NCBI RefSeq assembly: GCF_008868125.1
Contig: NZ_WAAQ01000001.1
Coordinates: 1,240,001-1,304,000, forward strand
Direction of reading: 5' to 3'
DNA length: 64,000 bases
From: Microbacterium maritypicum
Lineage (GTDB): Bacteria > Actinomycetota > Actinomycetes > Actinomycetales > Microbacteriaceae
Under the pieces are notes generated by a model. The model saw only the letters and a program-made list of their open reading frames with translations, did no database searches and was not told the DNA's origin. Below are positions 37,168 to 46,965 of the stretch, piece after piece. Made by a program: the position numbers and the translations under genes. Every line of letters starts with the position of its first letter. The first letter of the stretch is position 1.

Positions 37168-38490
37168 TCAGGCGCGCGCAGCCTCCGACACGCGGCGTGC
37201 CGCGGCGAGAGCCTGGTCGAGGTCGGCCTTGAGGTCGTCGACGTTCTCGATGCCGACGGAGAGGCGGACGAGGCCCGGCGTCACACCGGCGGTCAGCTGC
37301 TGCTCGGGCGTCAGCTGCGCGTGGGTGGTGGATGCGGGGTGGATGACGAGCGAGCGCACGTCGCCGATGTTGGCGAGGTGGCTGAACAAGGACAGGCTGT
37401 TCACGAACTCGCGGCCCGCCTCGACTCCGCCCTTGAGCTCGAAGGACAGCACAGCGCCGACGCCCTTGGGGGCGTACTCGTTCGCCTTGGCGTACCAGGG
37501 CGAGGAGGGCAGACCCGAGTAGTTGACGGTCGCGACGTCATCACGGCTGTCGAGCCACTCGGCGATCTCCTGGGCGTTCTGCACGTGACGCTCGATGCGC
37601 AGCGACAGGGTCTCGACTCCCTGGATGAGGTTCCAGGCGCTCTGCGGGGCGATCGCCGAGCCGAGGTCGCGGAGCAGCTGCACGCGAGCCTTGATGATGT
37701 AGGCGAGGGCGTCGCCGACCGCGGCCGTGTAGCTGGCGCCGTGGTACGAGGGGTCCGGCACGGTGAGGCCGGGGAACTTGTCGACGTTCTTCGACCACTC
37801 GAACTTTCCGCCGTCGATGATGACGCCGCCGATGGTCGTGCCGTGGCCGCCGAGGAACTTCGTCACCGAGTGCACGACGATGTCGGCGCCGAACTCGAAC
37901 GGACGGATCAGGTACGGGGTGGCGATCGTGTTGTCGACGATCAGCGGGACGCCGCTCTCGTGCGCGACGTCGGCGACGGTGCGGATGTCGAGGATGTTGA
38001 TCTGCGGGTTGCCGATCGTCTCCGCGAAGAACAGCTTCGTGTTCGGGCGGACCGCGCGACGCCACTCCTCGGGGTCGTCCTGGTTCTCGACGAACGTGAC
38101 CTCGATACCGAGCTTCGCGAGCGTGTACTTGAAGAGGTTGTACGTGCCGCCGTAGATCGAGCTGGAGGCGACGAAGTGGTCGCCGGCCTCGGCGATGTTC
38201 AGGACCGCGAAGGTCGATGCGGCCTGGCCGCTGGCGAGGACGAGGGCTCCGGTGCCGCCTTCGAGAGCGGCGAGACGCTGCTCCAACACGTCCTGCGTCG
38301 GGTTCTGGATGCGGGTGTAGATGTTGCCGAACTCCGCGAGGGCGAACAGGTTGGCGGCGTGGTCCGCGCTGTCGAACACGTAGGAGGTGGTCTGGTAGAT
38401 CGGCGTGGCACGTGCCTTGGTGACCGGGTCGGGGGCAGCGCCCGAGTGGATCTGCTTGGTCTCGAAACGCCAGGACTCGGGTGCGGACAT
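37168..38490 (-). CDS. metY: O-acetylhomoserine sulfhydrylase
   Basis: A 440-residue Cys/Met-metabolism pyridoxal-phosphate enzyme that makes homocysteine directly from O-acetylhomoserine and sulfide. The cofactor lysine is in HSVTKFLGGHGTTIGGV; FETKQIHSGAAPDPVTKARATPIYQT is the typical N-terminus and the length fits MetY rather than MetB. GGGGGAA precedes the ATG. With metX it gives the direct sulfhydrylation route to methionine. Confidence 0.94.
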   Translation of the reverse strand: MSAPESWRFETKQIHSGAAPDPVTKARATPIYQTTSYVFDSADHAANLFALAEFGNIYTRIQNPTQDVLEQRLAALEGGTGALVLASGQAASTFAVLNIAEAGDHFVASSSIYGGTYNLFKYTLAKLGIEVTFVENQDDPEEWRRAVRPNTKLFFAETIGNPQINILDIRTVADVAHESGVPLIVDNTIATPYLIRPFEFGADIVVHSVTKFLGGHGTTIGGVIIDGGKFEWSKNVDKFPGLTVPDPSYHGASYTAAVGDALAYIIKARVQLLRDLGSAIAPQSAWNLIQGVETLSLRIERHVQNAQEIAEWLDSRDDVATVNYSGLPSSPWYAKANEYAPKGVGAVLSFELKGGVEAGREFVNSLSLFSHLANIGDVRSLVIHPASTTHAQLTPEQQLTAGVTPGLVRLSVGIENVDDLKADLDQALAAARRVSEAARA

Positions 38491-38542
38491 GTGGTTCCCC
38501 CAGAAGTGGTCGGAAGGTCGGGTGGCGGATGCCGTTGCTGCG

Positions 38543-38572
38543 AGAGTACGGAATATCGGTGCGTGTCAACAA
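38543..38572 (-). promoter_or_regulatory. Candidate promoter of metY
   Basis: On the minus strand a TTGTTGACA segment precedes TACTCT: read as TTGTTG the spacer is 18 nt, read as TTGACA it is 15 nt. The leader to the ATG at 38490 would be about 45 nt, too short for a SAM riboswitch. Confidence 0.45.
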
Positions 38573-38673
38573 CAGACGGGAAATGTGACGTAACAGAGCG
38601 GAGGCCCGGAATCACGGGGCTGAGGGATCCGCGACAGCCCCGTGGGGGAGTCCGCGATCCGGGGAGAACGCCG

Positions 38674-38679
38674 TACGGT
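38674..38679 (+). promoter_or_regulatory. Candidate -10 of SDR gene
   Basis: TACGGT lies 6 nt before the ATG at 38686 with GGAGGC's tail between them. Confidence 0.5.
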
Positions 38680-38685
38680 GGAGGC

Positions 38686-39468
38686 ATGGTGAACAGACGT
38701 GCAGTGGTGACAGGTGCGAGTTCGGGCATCGGCGCAGCGACGGTGCGTGCGCTGCGCGCCCGGGGATGGGACGTCGTCGGCGTCGCGCGGCGGGAGGATC
38801 GACTCGCAGCGCTCGCCGCGGAGACCGGAGCCTCGGCCATCGCCTGCGACCTCACGGACGCCGCGGCCGTCGAGGCACTCGTGGGCGAGCTCGAGAGTTC
38901 GGGTCCGGTGCACGCGCTGGTGCAGGTGGCCGGAGGCGCACGCGGCACCGACCGCATCGAGGACGCCTCGGTCGAGGATTGGCAGTGGATGTTCGACGCC
39001 AACGTCCTGGCCAGTCAGCGCCTCGTCGCCGGTCTGCTTCCGCTGCTGCGCCGCGCGGCCGCCGCCGACGGCCATGCCGACACGATCTTCGTCACCTCCA
39101 CTGCCGCGCAGAACGCGTATGCCGGGGGCGCGGGCTACAACGCCGCGAAGGCCGCCGAGGGGATGCTGGTGAAGGTCCTGCGTCAGGAACTCAACGGCGA
39201 GCCGATCCGTGTGGTCGAGGTGGCACCGGGAATGGTGCACACCGAGGAGTTCACGCTCAACCGACTGGGTGGCGACTCCGTCGCGGCCGAAGCCGTGTAC
39301 GCGGGCGTGGACGCCCCGCTCCTGGCCGACGACGTCGCCGATGTGATCGCCTATGCGCTGGAGTCTCCGGGCCACGTGAACCTCGATCTGATCACGATGC
39401 GCCCGGTCGCGCAGTCGGCACAGCATCTGCTCGCCCGGGGTCCGCTGCGCGTGCGGTCCATCGACTGA
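38686..39468 (+). CDS. Short-chain dehydrogenase/reductase (YdfG-like)
   Basis: A 260-residue SDR with the NADP-binding [11 protein letters not shown], the Asp-containing ACDLTD, and the catalytic S..YNAAK ([20 protein letters not shown]). The order of motifs and the length resemble YdfG-type 3-hydroxy acid dehydrogenases. The substrate is unknown. It runs into ung 2 nt later, so they are probably co-transcribed. Confidence 0.87.
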   Translation: MVNRRAVVTGASSGIGAATVRALRARGWDVVGVARREDRLAALAAETGASAIACDLTDAAAVEALVGELESSGPVHALVQVAGGARGTDRIEDASVEDWQWMFDANVLASQRLVAGLLPLLRRAAAADGHADTIFVTSTAAQNAYAGGAGYNAAKAAEGMLVKVLRQELNGEPIRVVEVAPGMVHTEEFTLNRLGGDSVAAEAVYAGVDAPLLADDVADVIAYALESPGHVNLDLITMRPVAQSAQHLLARGPLRVRSID

Positions 39469-39470
39469 CG

Positions 39471-40184
39471 ATGGCGCAGACCCTGGCAGAGCTCGCCACG
39501 GACGGTCGGATCGACGCCGGCTGGGCGGACGCACTGGCCCCGGTCCAGGACACGATCACCTCTCTGGGGGAACGCCTTCGCTCCGAGCAGGAGGCGGGCC
39601 ACGGCTACCTGCCCTCCGGCGAGAACGTGCTCAGGGCCTTCCGTCGTCCTCTCTCGGACGTGCGCGTGCTGATCACCGGGCAGGATCCGTATCCCGCTCC
39701 CGGGCATCCCATCGGGCTGTCGTTCGCCGTCGACCGTGACGTGCGTCCGCTTCCGCGCAGCCTCTCGAACATCTACAAGGAGCGCGAGAGCGACCTGGGC
39801 ATCCCGCCGGCACCGCACGGAGACCTCACCGCCTGGAGCGAACAGGGCGTCCTCCTGCTGAACCGCGTGCTCACGGTGCGCCCGGGCGTTGCCGCCTCGC
39901 ACCGCGGCTGGGGGTGGGAGAAGGTCACCGAGCTCGCGATCCGCGCGCTCGTGGCCCGTGATCAGCCCCTCGTCGCGATCCTGTGGGGCAAGGATGCGGC
40001 CAACCTGCAGCCCCTCCTGGGCGAGACGCCGGTGATCGTATCGGCGCATCCGTCTCCGCTCTCGGCCCGTCGCGGCTTCTTCGGTTCCCGCCCGTTCTCG
40101 CGCGCGAACGCGCTGCTCGAGGAGCAGGGAGCCGATCCGGTCGACTGGAGAGTGGAAGGCGAAGCCGGTCCGTCTCTAAGCTGA
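39471..40184 (+). CDS. ung: Uracil-DNA glycosylase, family 1
   Basis: A 237-residue Ung that removes uracil from DNA in base excision repair. The water-activating motif [16 protein letters not shown], the uracil-pocket LLLNRVLTV and the DNA-intercalation motif [18 protein letters not shown] are intact. The ATG at 39471 is 2 nt after the SDR stop. Confidence 0.95.
   Translation: MAQTLAELATDGRIDAGWADALAPVQDTITSLGERLRSEQEAGHGYLPSGENVLRAFRRPLSDVRVLITGQDPYPAPGHPIGLSFAVDRDVRPLPRSLSNIYKERESDLGIPPAPHGDLTAWSEQGVLLLNRVLTVRPGVAASHRGWGWEKVTELAIRALVARDQPLVAILWGKDAANLQPLLGETPVIVSAHPSPLSARRGFFGSRPFSRANALLEEQGADPVDWRVEGEAGPSLS
40177..40182 (+). promoter_or_regulatory. Candidate -10 of leaderless GNAT gene
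   Basis: TAAGCT lies 6 nt before the ATG at 40189, inside the last codons of ung. Confidence 0.45.
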
Positions 40185-40188
40185 GCGC

Positions 40189-40806
40189 ATGCAGTTCGAG
40201 CCGGGGGACCGTCGCCGCGTTCTGCCGCGCCATCTTCGGCCCGCACCTGCCCCAGAGGTCTTCTCCTACACGATCCGTGCTGCCCGGCCCGCAGACCTCC
40301 CTCACGTGCGGGAGATCTACAACCACTTCGTGAGCAACTCGGCCGTGACGCTCGACGAGCGGCGCAGCAGCATCCCCTACTGGCGGGACAAGTACGCGCT
40401 GCTGACCAGGCTGCAGCTGCCGTTCCTCGTCGCGGTGTCGCCGGGCGGTGAGGTGATGGGCTACGCGCTCGCGCAGCCCTGGGCGGGCAAGAACGCCTAC
40501 AAGTACACGGTCGAGGATTCGATCTACCTCGGTCCCGGCGCCGGGGGCAAGGGCCTGGGGGCAGCATTGCTGCAGGCGCTCATCGACGCCTGCGAGCAGC
40601 TCGGGCTGCGCGAGATGGTCGCGGTCATCAGCGACCACGGCGCCGAGGCGTCGATCCGGCTGCACGAGAAGCTCGGCTTCATCGAGGCCGGACGGATGGG
40701 GCGCGTCGGATACAAGTTCGGCCGCGACCTCGGCACCGTCTACATGCGCCGCGTGCTCAAGCCCACAGGACGGCGACGGGGGAGTCTGTTCGGCGCGCGG
40801 CGCTGA
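40189..40806 (+). CDS. GNAT acetyltransferase, phosphinothricin-acetyltransferase-like
   Basis: A 205-residue acetyltransferase. The core (about 25-190) has IRAARPADLPHVREIYNHFV at the start, the CoA loop YLGPGAGGKGLGAALLQALI, and IRLHEKLGFIEAGRM, the order seen in the Pat/Bar-like GNAT group. The first 22 residues are Arg/Pro-rich and probably unstructured. The substrate is unknown. Confidence 0.87.
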   Translation: MQFEPGDRRRVLPRHLRPAPAPEVFSYTIRAARPADLPHVREIYNHFVSNSAVTLDERRSSIPYWRDKYALLTRLQLPFLVAVSPGGEVMGYALAQPWAGKNAYKYTVEDSIYLGPGAGGKGLGAALLQALIDACEQLGLREMVAVISDHGAEASIRLHEKLGFIEAGRMGRVGYKFGRDLGTVYMRRVLKPTGRRRGSLFGARR

Positions 40807-40836
40807 CCGTCGGCGTCCGCTCGAACCGGCGTCGGA

Positions 40837-41634
40837 TCACCGCCCGGGAGAGCCGGGGATCACGGGGATCGCCGCGAGGAGCTTCTTCGTGTAGTCCTGT
40901 TCCGGGTGCAGGAGCACGTCCGTCGTGGAGCCGCGTTCGACGATCCGCCCGTCTTTCATCACGACGACCGTGTCGCACAGGTTCTGCACGACGCCGATGT
41001 CGTGCGAGACGAGCACGAGGGTCAGATCGCTCGTCCGTCGCAGCTCGATCAGCAGGTCGAGGATCTGCGCACGCACCGTCACGTCGAGCGCCGACAGCGG
41101 TTCGTCGCCCACCAGGATCCGCGGGCGATGCACGATCGCCCGCGCGAGGGCGATCCGCTGCCGCTGCCCGCCCGAGAACTCGTGCGGGTAGCGGTCGCCC
41201 ATCTCCGGTTCCAGACCCACCTGCGCGAGCACCTCGCGGACCCGCGCACGGTGGTCGCCCTCGACGCCGAGTGCCCAGAGCGGTTCTCGGACGATCTGAC
41301 CGGCCGTCATGCGGGGATCGAGCGACGCGTAGGGGTCTTGGAACACCAGCCCGGTCTCCCGGCGCAGCCAGTGCAGAGACTTCGCCGAGGCTGTGGCGTC
41401 CACCGCGCGACCGTCGATGCGGACGGTCCCGGAGGTCGCTCGGTCGAGCCCCAGGAGCAGTCTCACCAGGGTGGACTTTCCCGATCCGGACTCGCCGATG
41501 ATGCCGACGGATGATCCTTCGACGACATCGAGGTCGGTGGGGGCCAGGGCGGTCTGGGTCCGGGTGCGCTCGAAGGCGGAGCGCTTCGGGGCGAAGAAGT
41601 CCCGTCCGAGTCCGCGGGCTTCGATCAGGCTCAT
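40837..41634 (-). CDS. Peptide/nickel-type ABC importer, ATPase 2 (DppF-like)
   Basis: A 265-residue ABC ATPase with Walker A GESGSGKST, the Q-loop FQDPYASLDP, the signature FSGGQRQRIALARA, Walker B ILVGDEPLSALDV and the H-loop SHD. PYASLDPRMT is typical of the OppF/DppF subclass. The ATG at 41634 overlaps the stop of the partner ATPase by one base. It is the last gene of the five-gene importer cassette on the minus strand. Confidence 0.9.
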   Translation of the reverse strand: MSLIEARGLGRDFFAPKRSAFERTRTQTALAPTDLDVVEGSSVGIIGESGSGKSTLVRLLLGLDRATSGTVRIDGRAVDATASAKSLHWLRRETGLVFQDPYASLDPRMTAGQIVREPLWALGVEGDHRARVREVLAQVGLEPEMGDRYPHEFSGGQRQRIALARAIVHRPRILVGDEPLSALDVTVRAQILDLLIELRRTSDLTLVLVSHDIGVVQNLCDTVVVMKDGRIVERGSTTDVLLHPEQDYTKKLLAAIPVIPGSPGR

Positions 41635-42422
41635 CAGGCGTCCCCGTCCGGTCGCCATAGCGTCGCCGTCGCATCTCGCAGCAGTCCCTGTGTGACCGGG
41701 GACGCAGGGGTCGACAGGAGGGTCGAGACCGGAGCGGCCTCGACGACCCGCCCGTGTTCGAGCACGACGCCCTCGGTCGCGACCTGGGCGAGCACGGCGA
41801 GGTCATGCGTTATGAAGACGAGGGACATCCCCTCGTCGGCGACGAGGGACAGCAGCAGGGAGAGGATCTCGGCCTGGATCGTGACGTCGAGCGCGGTCGT
41901 CGGCTCGTCGGCGATGAGCAGGCGTGGGCGACAGGCAAGCGCCATCGCGATGGCGACGCGTTGCCTCTGGCCGCCGGAGAGCTGATGAGGGTAGCGGTCG
42001 ACGATCGACTCGGGATCGGGAAGCCGGACGCGGGCGGCCTCGACGATCGCCCGCTCCCTGGCCTCGCGGCGGCCCAGTCCCTGATGGATGCGGATCGACT
42101 CCGCGATCTGCCGACCGACCGTCCTGATGGGGTTCAGAGCGGTGCGCGGTTCTTGGAACACGATGCCGATGTCGTCGCCGCGCAGACGGGCGAGCTCGCG
42201 ATCGGGCATCCCGATCAACTCGGTGCCGTCCCAGCGGATGCTGCCGCTCGCGGTCGCGCCGTCGGGGAGCAGGCCCAGCACCGCGAGGGCGGTGAGCGAC
42301 TTGCCGGAGCCGGATTCGCCGATCAGACCGAGTCGAGCGCCGTCCGGCACGTCGAAGGAGACGCCGTCGACCACCGTTCGTCCGTCGATCTCGATCACGA
42401 GGTCGTGCACCGACAGGCTCAT
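41634..42422 (-). CDS. Peptide/nickel-type ABC importer, ATPase 1 (DppD-like)
   Basis: A 262-residue ABC ATPase: Walker A GESGSGKSLT, Q-loop FQEPRTALNPI, signature LSGGQRQRVAIAMAL, Walker B LLIADEPTTALDV and H-loop THD. The PRTALNPI segment marks the OppD/DppD subclass. It starts inside the permease stop (4-nt overlap) and ends in the start of the second ATPase. The two ATPases form the heterodimeric motor. Confidence 0.9.
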   Translation of the reverse strand: MSLSVHDLVIEIDGRTVVDGVSFDVPDGARLGLIGESGSGKSLTALAVLGLLPDGATASGSIRWDGTELIGMPDRELARLRGDDIGIVFQEPRTALNPIRTVGRQIAESIRIHQGLGRREARERAIVEAARVRLPDPESIVDRYPHQLSGGQRQRVAIAMALACRPRLLIADEPTTALDVTIQAEILSLLLSLVADEGMSLVFITHDLAVLAQVATEGVVLEHGRVVEAAPVSTLLSTPASPVTQGLLRDATATLWRPDGDA

Positions 42423-43288
42423 GCGACCACCCCCGGGGTGTGGATCTCGGCGGCGCGATGCCGCAGGGTGGGATCGGTCGCCTCGCGCAGGCCGTCGCCC
42501 AGCAGGTTGAGGGCGAGCACGGTGATCGTGATCGTGAGTCCTGGCCAGATGACCGAGAGCGGATGCACCCCGATGTACCGCTGGAGATCGGCGAGCAGCA
42601 GGCCCCAGCTCGGCTCGACCACGGAAGCGCCGAAGCCCAGGTAGGACAGCCCGGCCTCGGCGAGGACGGCGACGGCCATAGACCACGACAGCTGCACGAT
42701 GAAGACCGGCGCCACGTTCGGAAGCAGGTGGCGCACGAGGCTCTGGGAGGGAGTGAGTCCTGCGGCTCGCGCGGCCAGGACGAAGTCGCTCTGCTGCACG
42801 CGGCGCAGCTCCGGCCGGGTGACCCTCGCGATGTTCACGCCGAATCCGATGCCCACCGCCCAGATCACGACCCAGAGCGAGCCACCCCAGACGGAGGAGA
42901 TCATCATGGCGATCAGCAGCACGGGGAAGGCGATCAGGATGTCGACGAGCACGGCGACGGTCTCTCGCAGCCAGCGCGCCGTCAGCGCTCCGAGCGCGGC
43001 GAGGGAGATGCCCACCACGGTGGCCACGATGCCGGCGCCCACGCTGACGAACACCGTCGTGCGTGCCCCCGCCATCAGCAGGCTCAGGATGTCGCGTCCG
43101 GTGTCGTCCGTGCCGAGGAGGTGCGGCCAGCTCGGTGGCAGCCAGCGATCGCCGATGTCCGAGGCCTGCGGGTCGAACGGCGTCCACAACAGCGACACGA
43201 GAGCGGTGACGGCGATCACCGCGACGACGATGATCCCGAAGCGCCCTGTCGAGGCGGCCCAGAGTCGGTCGAGCCAGCGCGGAATCAT
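42419..43288 (-). CDS. Peptide/nickel-type ABC importer, permease 2 (DppC-like)
   Basis: A 289-residue permease with about six transmembrane helices and the EAA loop (DFVLAARAAGLTPSQSLVRHLLPN). WPHLLGTDDTGRDILSLLM near residue 60 is the hallmark of OppC/DppC proteins. The ATG at 43288 overlaps the stop of permease 1 by 4 nt. Confidence 0.9.
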   Translation of the reverse strand: MIPRWLDRLWAASTGRFGIIVVAVIAVTALVSLLWTPFDPQASDIGDRWLPPSWPHLLGTDDTGRDILSLLMAGARTTVFVSVGAGIVATVVGISLAALGALTARWLRETVAVLVDILIAFPVLLIAMMISSVWGGSLWVVIWAVGIGFGVNIARVTRPELRRVQQSDFVLAARAAGLTPSQSLVRHLLPNVAPVFIVQLSWSMAVAVLAEAGLSYLGFGASVVEPSWGLLLADLQRYIGVHPLSVIWPGLTITITVLALNLLGDGLREATDPTLRHRAAEIHTPGVVA

Positions 43289-44235
43289 GCGGCCTCCCGT
43301 TGCCGAGGGTCGATCGCGCGGTGCAGGAGATCGACCAGGAAGCCCACGACCAGCACGAAGCCGGTGAGCACCAGCAGTTCGCTCTGCACCTTGATGAGGT
43401 CGCGGGTGCCGACATCGGCCACGAGCATGCGTCCGATCCCCGGCAGGGTGAACAGCTGCTCGATCACCACCGAGCCGACGATGATGCCGGCCACCTGCAG
43501 GCCGAGCACCGTGATGATCGAGAGGCCGACGGCGGGGATGCCGTGCTGGATGAGAGCGCGGGTGCGGGTGAGGCCCTTCGCCGCGGCGGTGCGGACGAAG
43601 TCCTGCCCGGCGGCCTGCAACGTCGCGCTGCGGACGAATCGCATGAGCATCGCCCCCTCGACGATGCCGATCGTCAAGGCGGGGAGCAACAGGGACTCGA
43701 TCGCCTTCCCCGGGGTCGACCAGCCGGTGCGGGGGAAGCCCTGCGGAGGAAGCCACCCCAGCCAGACCGAGAACACGACGATGAGCATCATGCCGGCCCA
43801 CACCACGGGTACGGCGGCCAGCGTCTGGGCGCCGACGCTGAGTGCGGTGCCGCCGCGACGGTTGCGCAGGAGCGCGGCCAGGATTCCGAAGGGCACGGCG
43901 ATGAGCACGGCGATCAGCAGCGACATGACCCCCAGTGGAACGGTGACCTGGGCCTTGAGGAACAGCTCTTCCCCGACGGATGCCCCCGACAGCAACGAGG
44001 TGCCCAGGTCGCCGCGGAAGATCCCCCCGATCCAGTCCGTGTACTGGGCGAGCAGAGGACGGTTCAGACCCAGGGACTCGCGAAGGGCTTCGACCTCGAC
44101 GGGGGAGGCCTGCGTGCCCGCGATGAGCTGCGCGACGTCGCCGGGGAAGACGCGCAGCGTCAGGAAGATGAGCACGCTCGAGACGAGGAGCCCTGCGATG
44201 AGCAGGGCTCCTCGGACGAGCGCGTAGCGGAGCAC
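43285..44235 (-). CDS. Peptide/nickel-type ABC importer, permease 1 (DppB-like)
   Basis: A 316-residue permease with an N-terminal helix, the OppB/DppB-type extracellular region (LRESLGLNRPLLAQYTDWI) and five further helices. The EAA loop is DFVRTAAAKGLTRTRALIQH. GTG start at 44235, 17 nt after the binding-protein gene. Confidence 0.9.
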   Translation of the reverse strand: MLRYALVRGALLIAGLLVSSVLIFLTLRVFPGDVAQLIAGTQASPVEVEALRESLGLNRPLLAQYTDWIGGIFRGDLGTSLLSGASVGEELFLKAQVTVPLGVMSLLIAVLIAVPFGILAALLRNRRGGTALSVGAQTLAAVPVVWAGMMLIVVFSVWLGWLPPQGFPRTGWSTPGKAIESLLLPALTIGIVEGAMLMRFVRSATLQAAGQDFVRTAAAKGLTRTRALIQHGIPAVGLSIITVLGLQVAGIIVGSVVIEQLFTLPGIGRMLVADVGTRDLIKVQSELLVLTGFVLVVGFLVDLLHRAIDPRQREAA

Positions 44236-44252
44236 GAAGGGGTGACCGCTCG

Positions 44253-45773
44253 CTACTTCTCGGCGGAGACGGTGACGCCGGCGAGGTTGATGCGCGAGTT
44301 GATGGAGTCTTCGGGGAATCCGGTCACGTTGGGACTCACCGCCGTGATGGTCTCGCCGTTGTACAGCCAGTCGGCGGCGTGGTCCTCCGACACGAGGCGT
44401 GCAGCCTGTGCGAGCAGTTCAGCGGACTTGTCGGGGTCGACCTCGGCCAGCGCCTTCGCGTACAGGCTCTGCACCTCGGCGTTGTCGTACCCGAAGTAAT
44501 AGTCCGGGTTGGCGAAGTTGCCGAAATCTCGGGGCTCGACGTGCAGCACGAAGCTCAGGTCGTAGTCCTGGTTGGTGTAGACGTCTTCCAGCCAGGTCGG
44601 GAACTCGACCGCGTTCACCTCGAGGGTCACACCGACCTTCTTGAAGTCGGAGATCAGCACCTTGGGAACGGTCGTCCCGTAGAACGAGGGGATCGTGAGC
44701 GTCAGCTCCAGATCCTTCTGGCCGGCCTCGGCGAGCAGCGCCTTGGCCTTCTCCGGGTCATAGGAGACGACATCCGACAGATCTTCATAACCGGGGTCGA
44801 GCTCGGGGATCGGACCGTACAGGGGCGTTCCCGCGCCGACCGCCTCGATGAGGGCGTCGTGGTCGATGGCGAGGCGCAGCGCTTCGCGCACGCGGACGTC
44901 GTCGAGCGGTGCCTTCTTGTTGTTGAAGGCGAGTGTCGCCTTGTCGGTCGTGCGTCCCGTCGTGAGGGCGAAGTCGCCGGAGTCCTCGAGCTGAGACGCG
45001 AGGTTCGGGTCGACGGCGGTGAGCACATCGACGTCGCCGGCCAGCGCTGCGTTGACGCCGGCAGTGAAGTCGGGGATGTACTGGAACTCGACCTGGGCGA
45101 CCCCGGCAGGATCCCCCCAGTAGGCGTCGTTGCGCGCGAACGTGATGGTGCTGCCCTTGTTCCAGCGCGTCAGCGTGAAGGGTCCGGTGCCGTTCTCCGC
45201 GGTCTTCAGCTCGGTCGTGTCCGCGGACTTGAAGACGAGACCTGCGGGCCCGGTGAGGGCGAACAGGAAGTTCTGGTTCGGCTCGGACAGCGTGATCTCG
45301 ACCGTCGTCTGGTCGGGCGCGGTGATCGCCGTGACGGCAGCGAAGTCCGCGTTGCCCTGCACGGTCGCATCGGTGCGGACGGTCTCGTAGGACGAGACGA
45401 CGTCGGCCGAGGTGAGAGGCGTTCCGTCATGGAACAGGACACCCTCGTTCAGCGTGAACGTGTAGGTGAGGCCGTCGGAGGAGACCTCGTAGTCCGAGGC
45501 GAGCCGACCTTCGATCTCGTTGTCCTGCGTGCGGGTCACGAGGCCTTCGTAGATGTTGTCGATCAGGATCTGCTCGAGGGCGGCGCCGCTGGTGTGACGG
45601 ATGTCGAGGTTGGTCGGCTCGAGGACGAGACCGACGTGCAGCGTCGCGTTCGGGTCGGGTGTTCCCGGCGCGCTGCTGGGCTCGGGGTCGGGAGTGCCGG
45701 AGCATGCGCTCAGGATCACGGCGGTGGCCGCGAGCGCGGATATCAGCGCGAGACGTCGGGTACGTCGGAACAT
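44253..45773 (-). CDS. Peptide/nickel-type ABC importer, substrate-binding lipoprotein
   Basis: A 506-residue SBP_bac_5 lipoprotein. The signal peptide ends in L-S-A-C with Cys24 lipidated. Family segments include LASDYEVSSDGLTYTFTLNEG, FHDGTPLTSADVV and DDVRVREALRLAIDHDALI. It captures a ligand outside the cell and delivers it to the permease pair encoded next. Dipeptide, oligopeptide or a metal chelate are all possible; nothing in the sequence decides. It is the promoter-proximal gene of the cassette. Confidence 0.92.
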   Translation of the reverse strand: MFRRTRRLALISALAATAVILSACSGTPDPEPSSAPGTPDPNATLHVGLVLEPTNLDIRHTSGAALEQILIDNIYEGLVTRTQDNEIEGRLASDYEVSSDGLTYTFTLNEGVLFHDGTPLTSADVVSSYETVRTDATVQGNADFAAVTAITAPDQTTVEITLSEPNQNFLFALTGPAGLVFKSADTTELKTAENGTGPFTLTRWNKGSTITFARNDAYWGDPAGVAQVEFQYIPDFTAGVNAALAGDVDVLTAVDPNLASQLEDSGDFALTTGRTTDKATLAFNNKKAPLDDVRVREALRLAIDHDALIEAVGAGTPLYGPIPELDPGYEDLSDVVSYDPEKAKALLAEAGQKDLELTLTIPSFYGTTVPKVLISDFKKVGVTLEVNAVEFPTWLEDVYTNQDYDLSFVLHVEPRDFGNFANPDYYFGYDNAEVQSLYAKALAEVDPDKSAELLAQAARLVSEDHAADWLYNGETITAVSPNVTGFPEDSINSRINLAGVTVSAEK

Positions 45774-45865
45774 GGGCGTTTCCTCTCGGTGCGGCAGCTG
45801 CTGTGTGCCGTGGGATCGAGCCTAGAGATGTGTGGCGGGGTGAGGGTCGGGTATGGAACGGAACG

Positions 45866-46792
45866 TCATATTCTGCGGGCGGGGGTCGCTGATTCGATGA
45901 GCCCGGCCAGAGCGACCGGAGCCGTCTCCTGCACATTGTGGGTCGCATCGAGGACGACCAGATGGGCCGTGGGGACGCGTCGCTGGAGCTCCGCGGCATC
46001 TTCTTCGCTGACGAAGCCGCGTGCAGCGCGCACCAGTGTGATCGGCGCGGTGACCGCTGCCAGGTCGTCCCAGCCCGTCTCGTGGAGCACCGACGGCGCC
46101 GTCGCCGATCCGGGATCGTGAGCCGCCAGTGCCTGGGCGGCGAGATGGGCGAAGTGGTGCTTCCACTCCACACGTCCGTCCGCGCGCACGCGCGTGTTCA
46201 AGAAGACGCCACGTTCCGTCTCGGGGCGCGTCCCGCCGAAGCCGAGCGAGATCGCCTTGTCGACGAGTTCGTCCCGTGAGGCGAAGTCAGTCGGGCCGGC
46301 GTAGAACTCGCGCAACGCCGCAGGACCGGCTGTCACGTCGATGCCGGGCGTGATGTCGATGATGATGACTTCGGACACCAGATCGGGCCGCGAGGCGGCG
46401 AGAGCGGCGCCCGTGAGGCCTCCGAGCGACTGCCCGACCACCAGCTGGGGCTGTGTGGTCCAGGCCTCGATCGCGGCAGCGACGTCGCGGGCGAGGGTGC
46501 GCGGCGTGTAGTCGACGTCGTCTCGCCAGGAGGAGTCGCCGTGCCCGGCGAGATCGATCGCGAGGAGGGGCTGCTGCAGCGCGAGCGTTGTGGTGTCCCA
46601 GGTGTGCGCGTTCAGGCCCGCGCCGTGCAGCAGCGTCACGCGCGGGGCTTCGCTTCCGAAGCGGAGGGCACTCAGGGTGCGTCCGTCGGCGAGCGGAAGG
46701 GTGAGACGTTCCACCGGGGGAAGGGGGACGCCGAGCGCTTCGGCCTGTGCGGGAAGATAGCTGAACTCGCTGTTGTCGATCGCCACCTCCAC
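45866..46792 (-). CDS. Alpha/beta hydrolase
   Basis: A 308-residue hydrolase: oxyanion region TLLHGAGLNAHTWD, nucleophile elbow VVGQSLGGLTGAAL, and the catalytic His in VVLDATHNVQET. The start GTG at 46792 was chosen because GGAGGGAG lies 6 nt upstream. The substrate is unknown. An alternative GTG two codons on makes no functional difference. Confidence 0.88.
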   Translation of the reverse strand: MEVAIDNSEFSYLPAQAEALGVPLPPVERLTLPLADGRTLSALRFGSEAPRVTLLHGAGLNAHTWDTTTLALQQPLLAIDLAGHGDSSWRDDVDYTPRTLARDVAAAIEAWTTQPQLVVGQSLGGLTGAALAASRPDLVSEVIIIDITPGIDVTAGPAALREFYAGPTDFASRDELVDKAISLGFGGTRPETERGVFLNTRVRADGRVEWKHHFAHLAAQALAAHDPGSATAPSVLHETGWDDLAAVTAPITLVRAARGFVSEEDAAELQRRVPTAHLVVLDATHNVQETAPVALAGLIESATPARRI

Positions 46793-46953
46793 ATTCTGCT
46801 CCCTCCGCCCGACATGCCGGAAATGCCGGATCAATATGGCAAGAGAATGCCGTCTCAAGGCTCGCAATATGTCCACTTTTGGCAAGGTTCCCTTGTCGTA
46901 GTGCATCTCAGTGGTGGATGCGTCCGGTCGGGGCCCCGCTGTGAGACGCCGAA

Positions 46954-46959
46954 TATCAT
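46954..46959 (+). promoter_or_regulatory. Candidate -10 of leaderless AhpD-like gene
   Basis: TATCAT lies 6 nt before the ATG at 46966. Confidence 0.5.
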
Positions 46960-46965
46960 GGAGTC

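Noticed and set aside
38491..38685. SAM riboswitch upstream of metY
   Set aside because: The probable leader is only about 45 nt and no SAM-aptamer-like pairing is visible.
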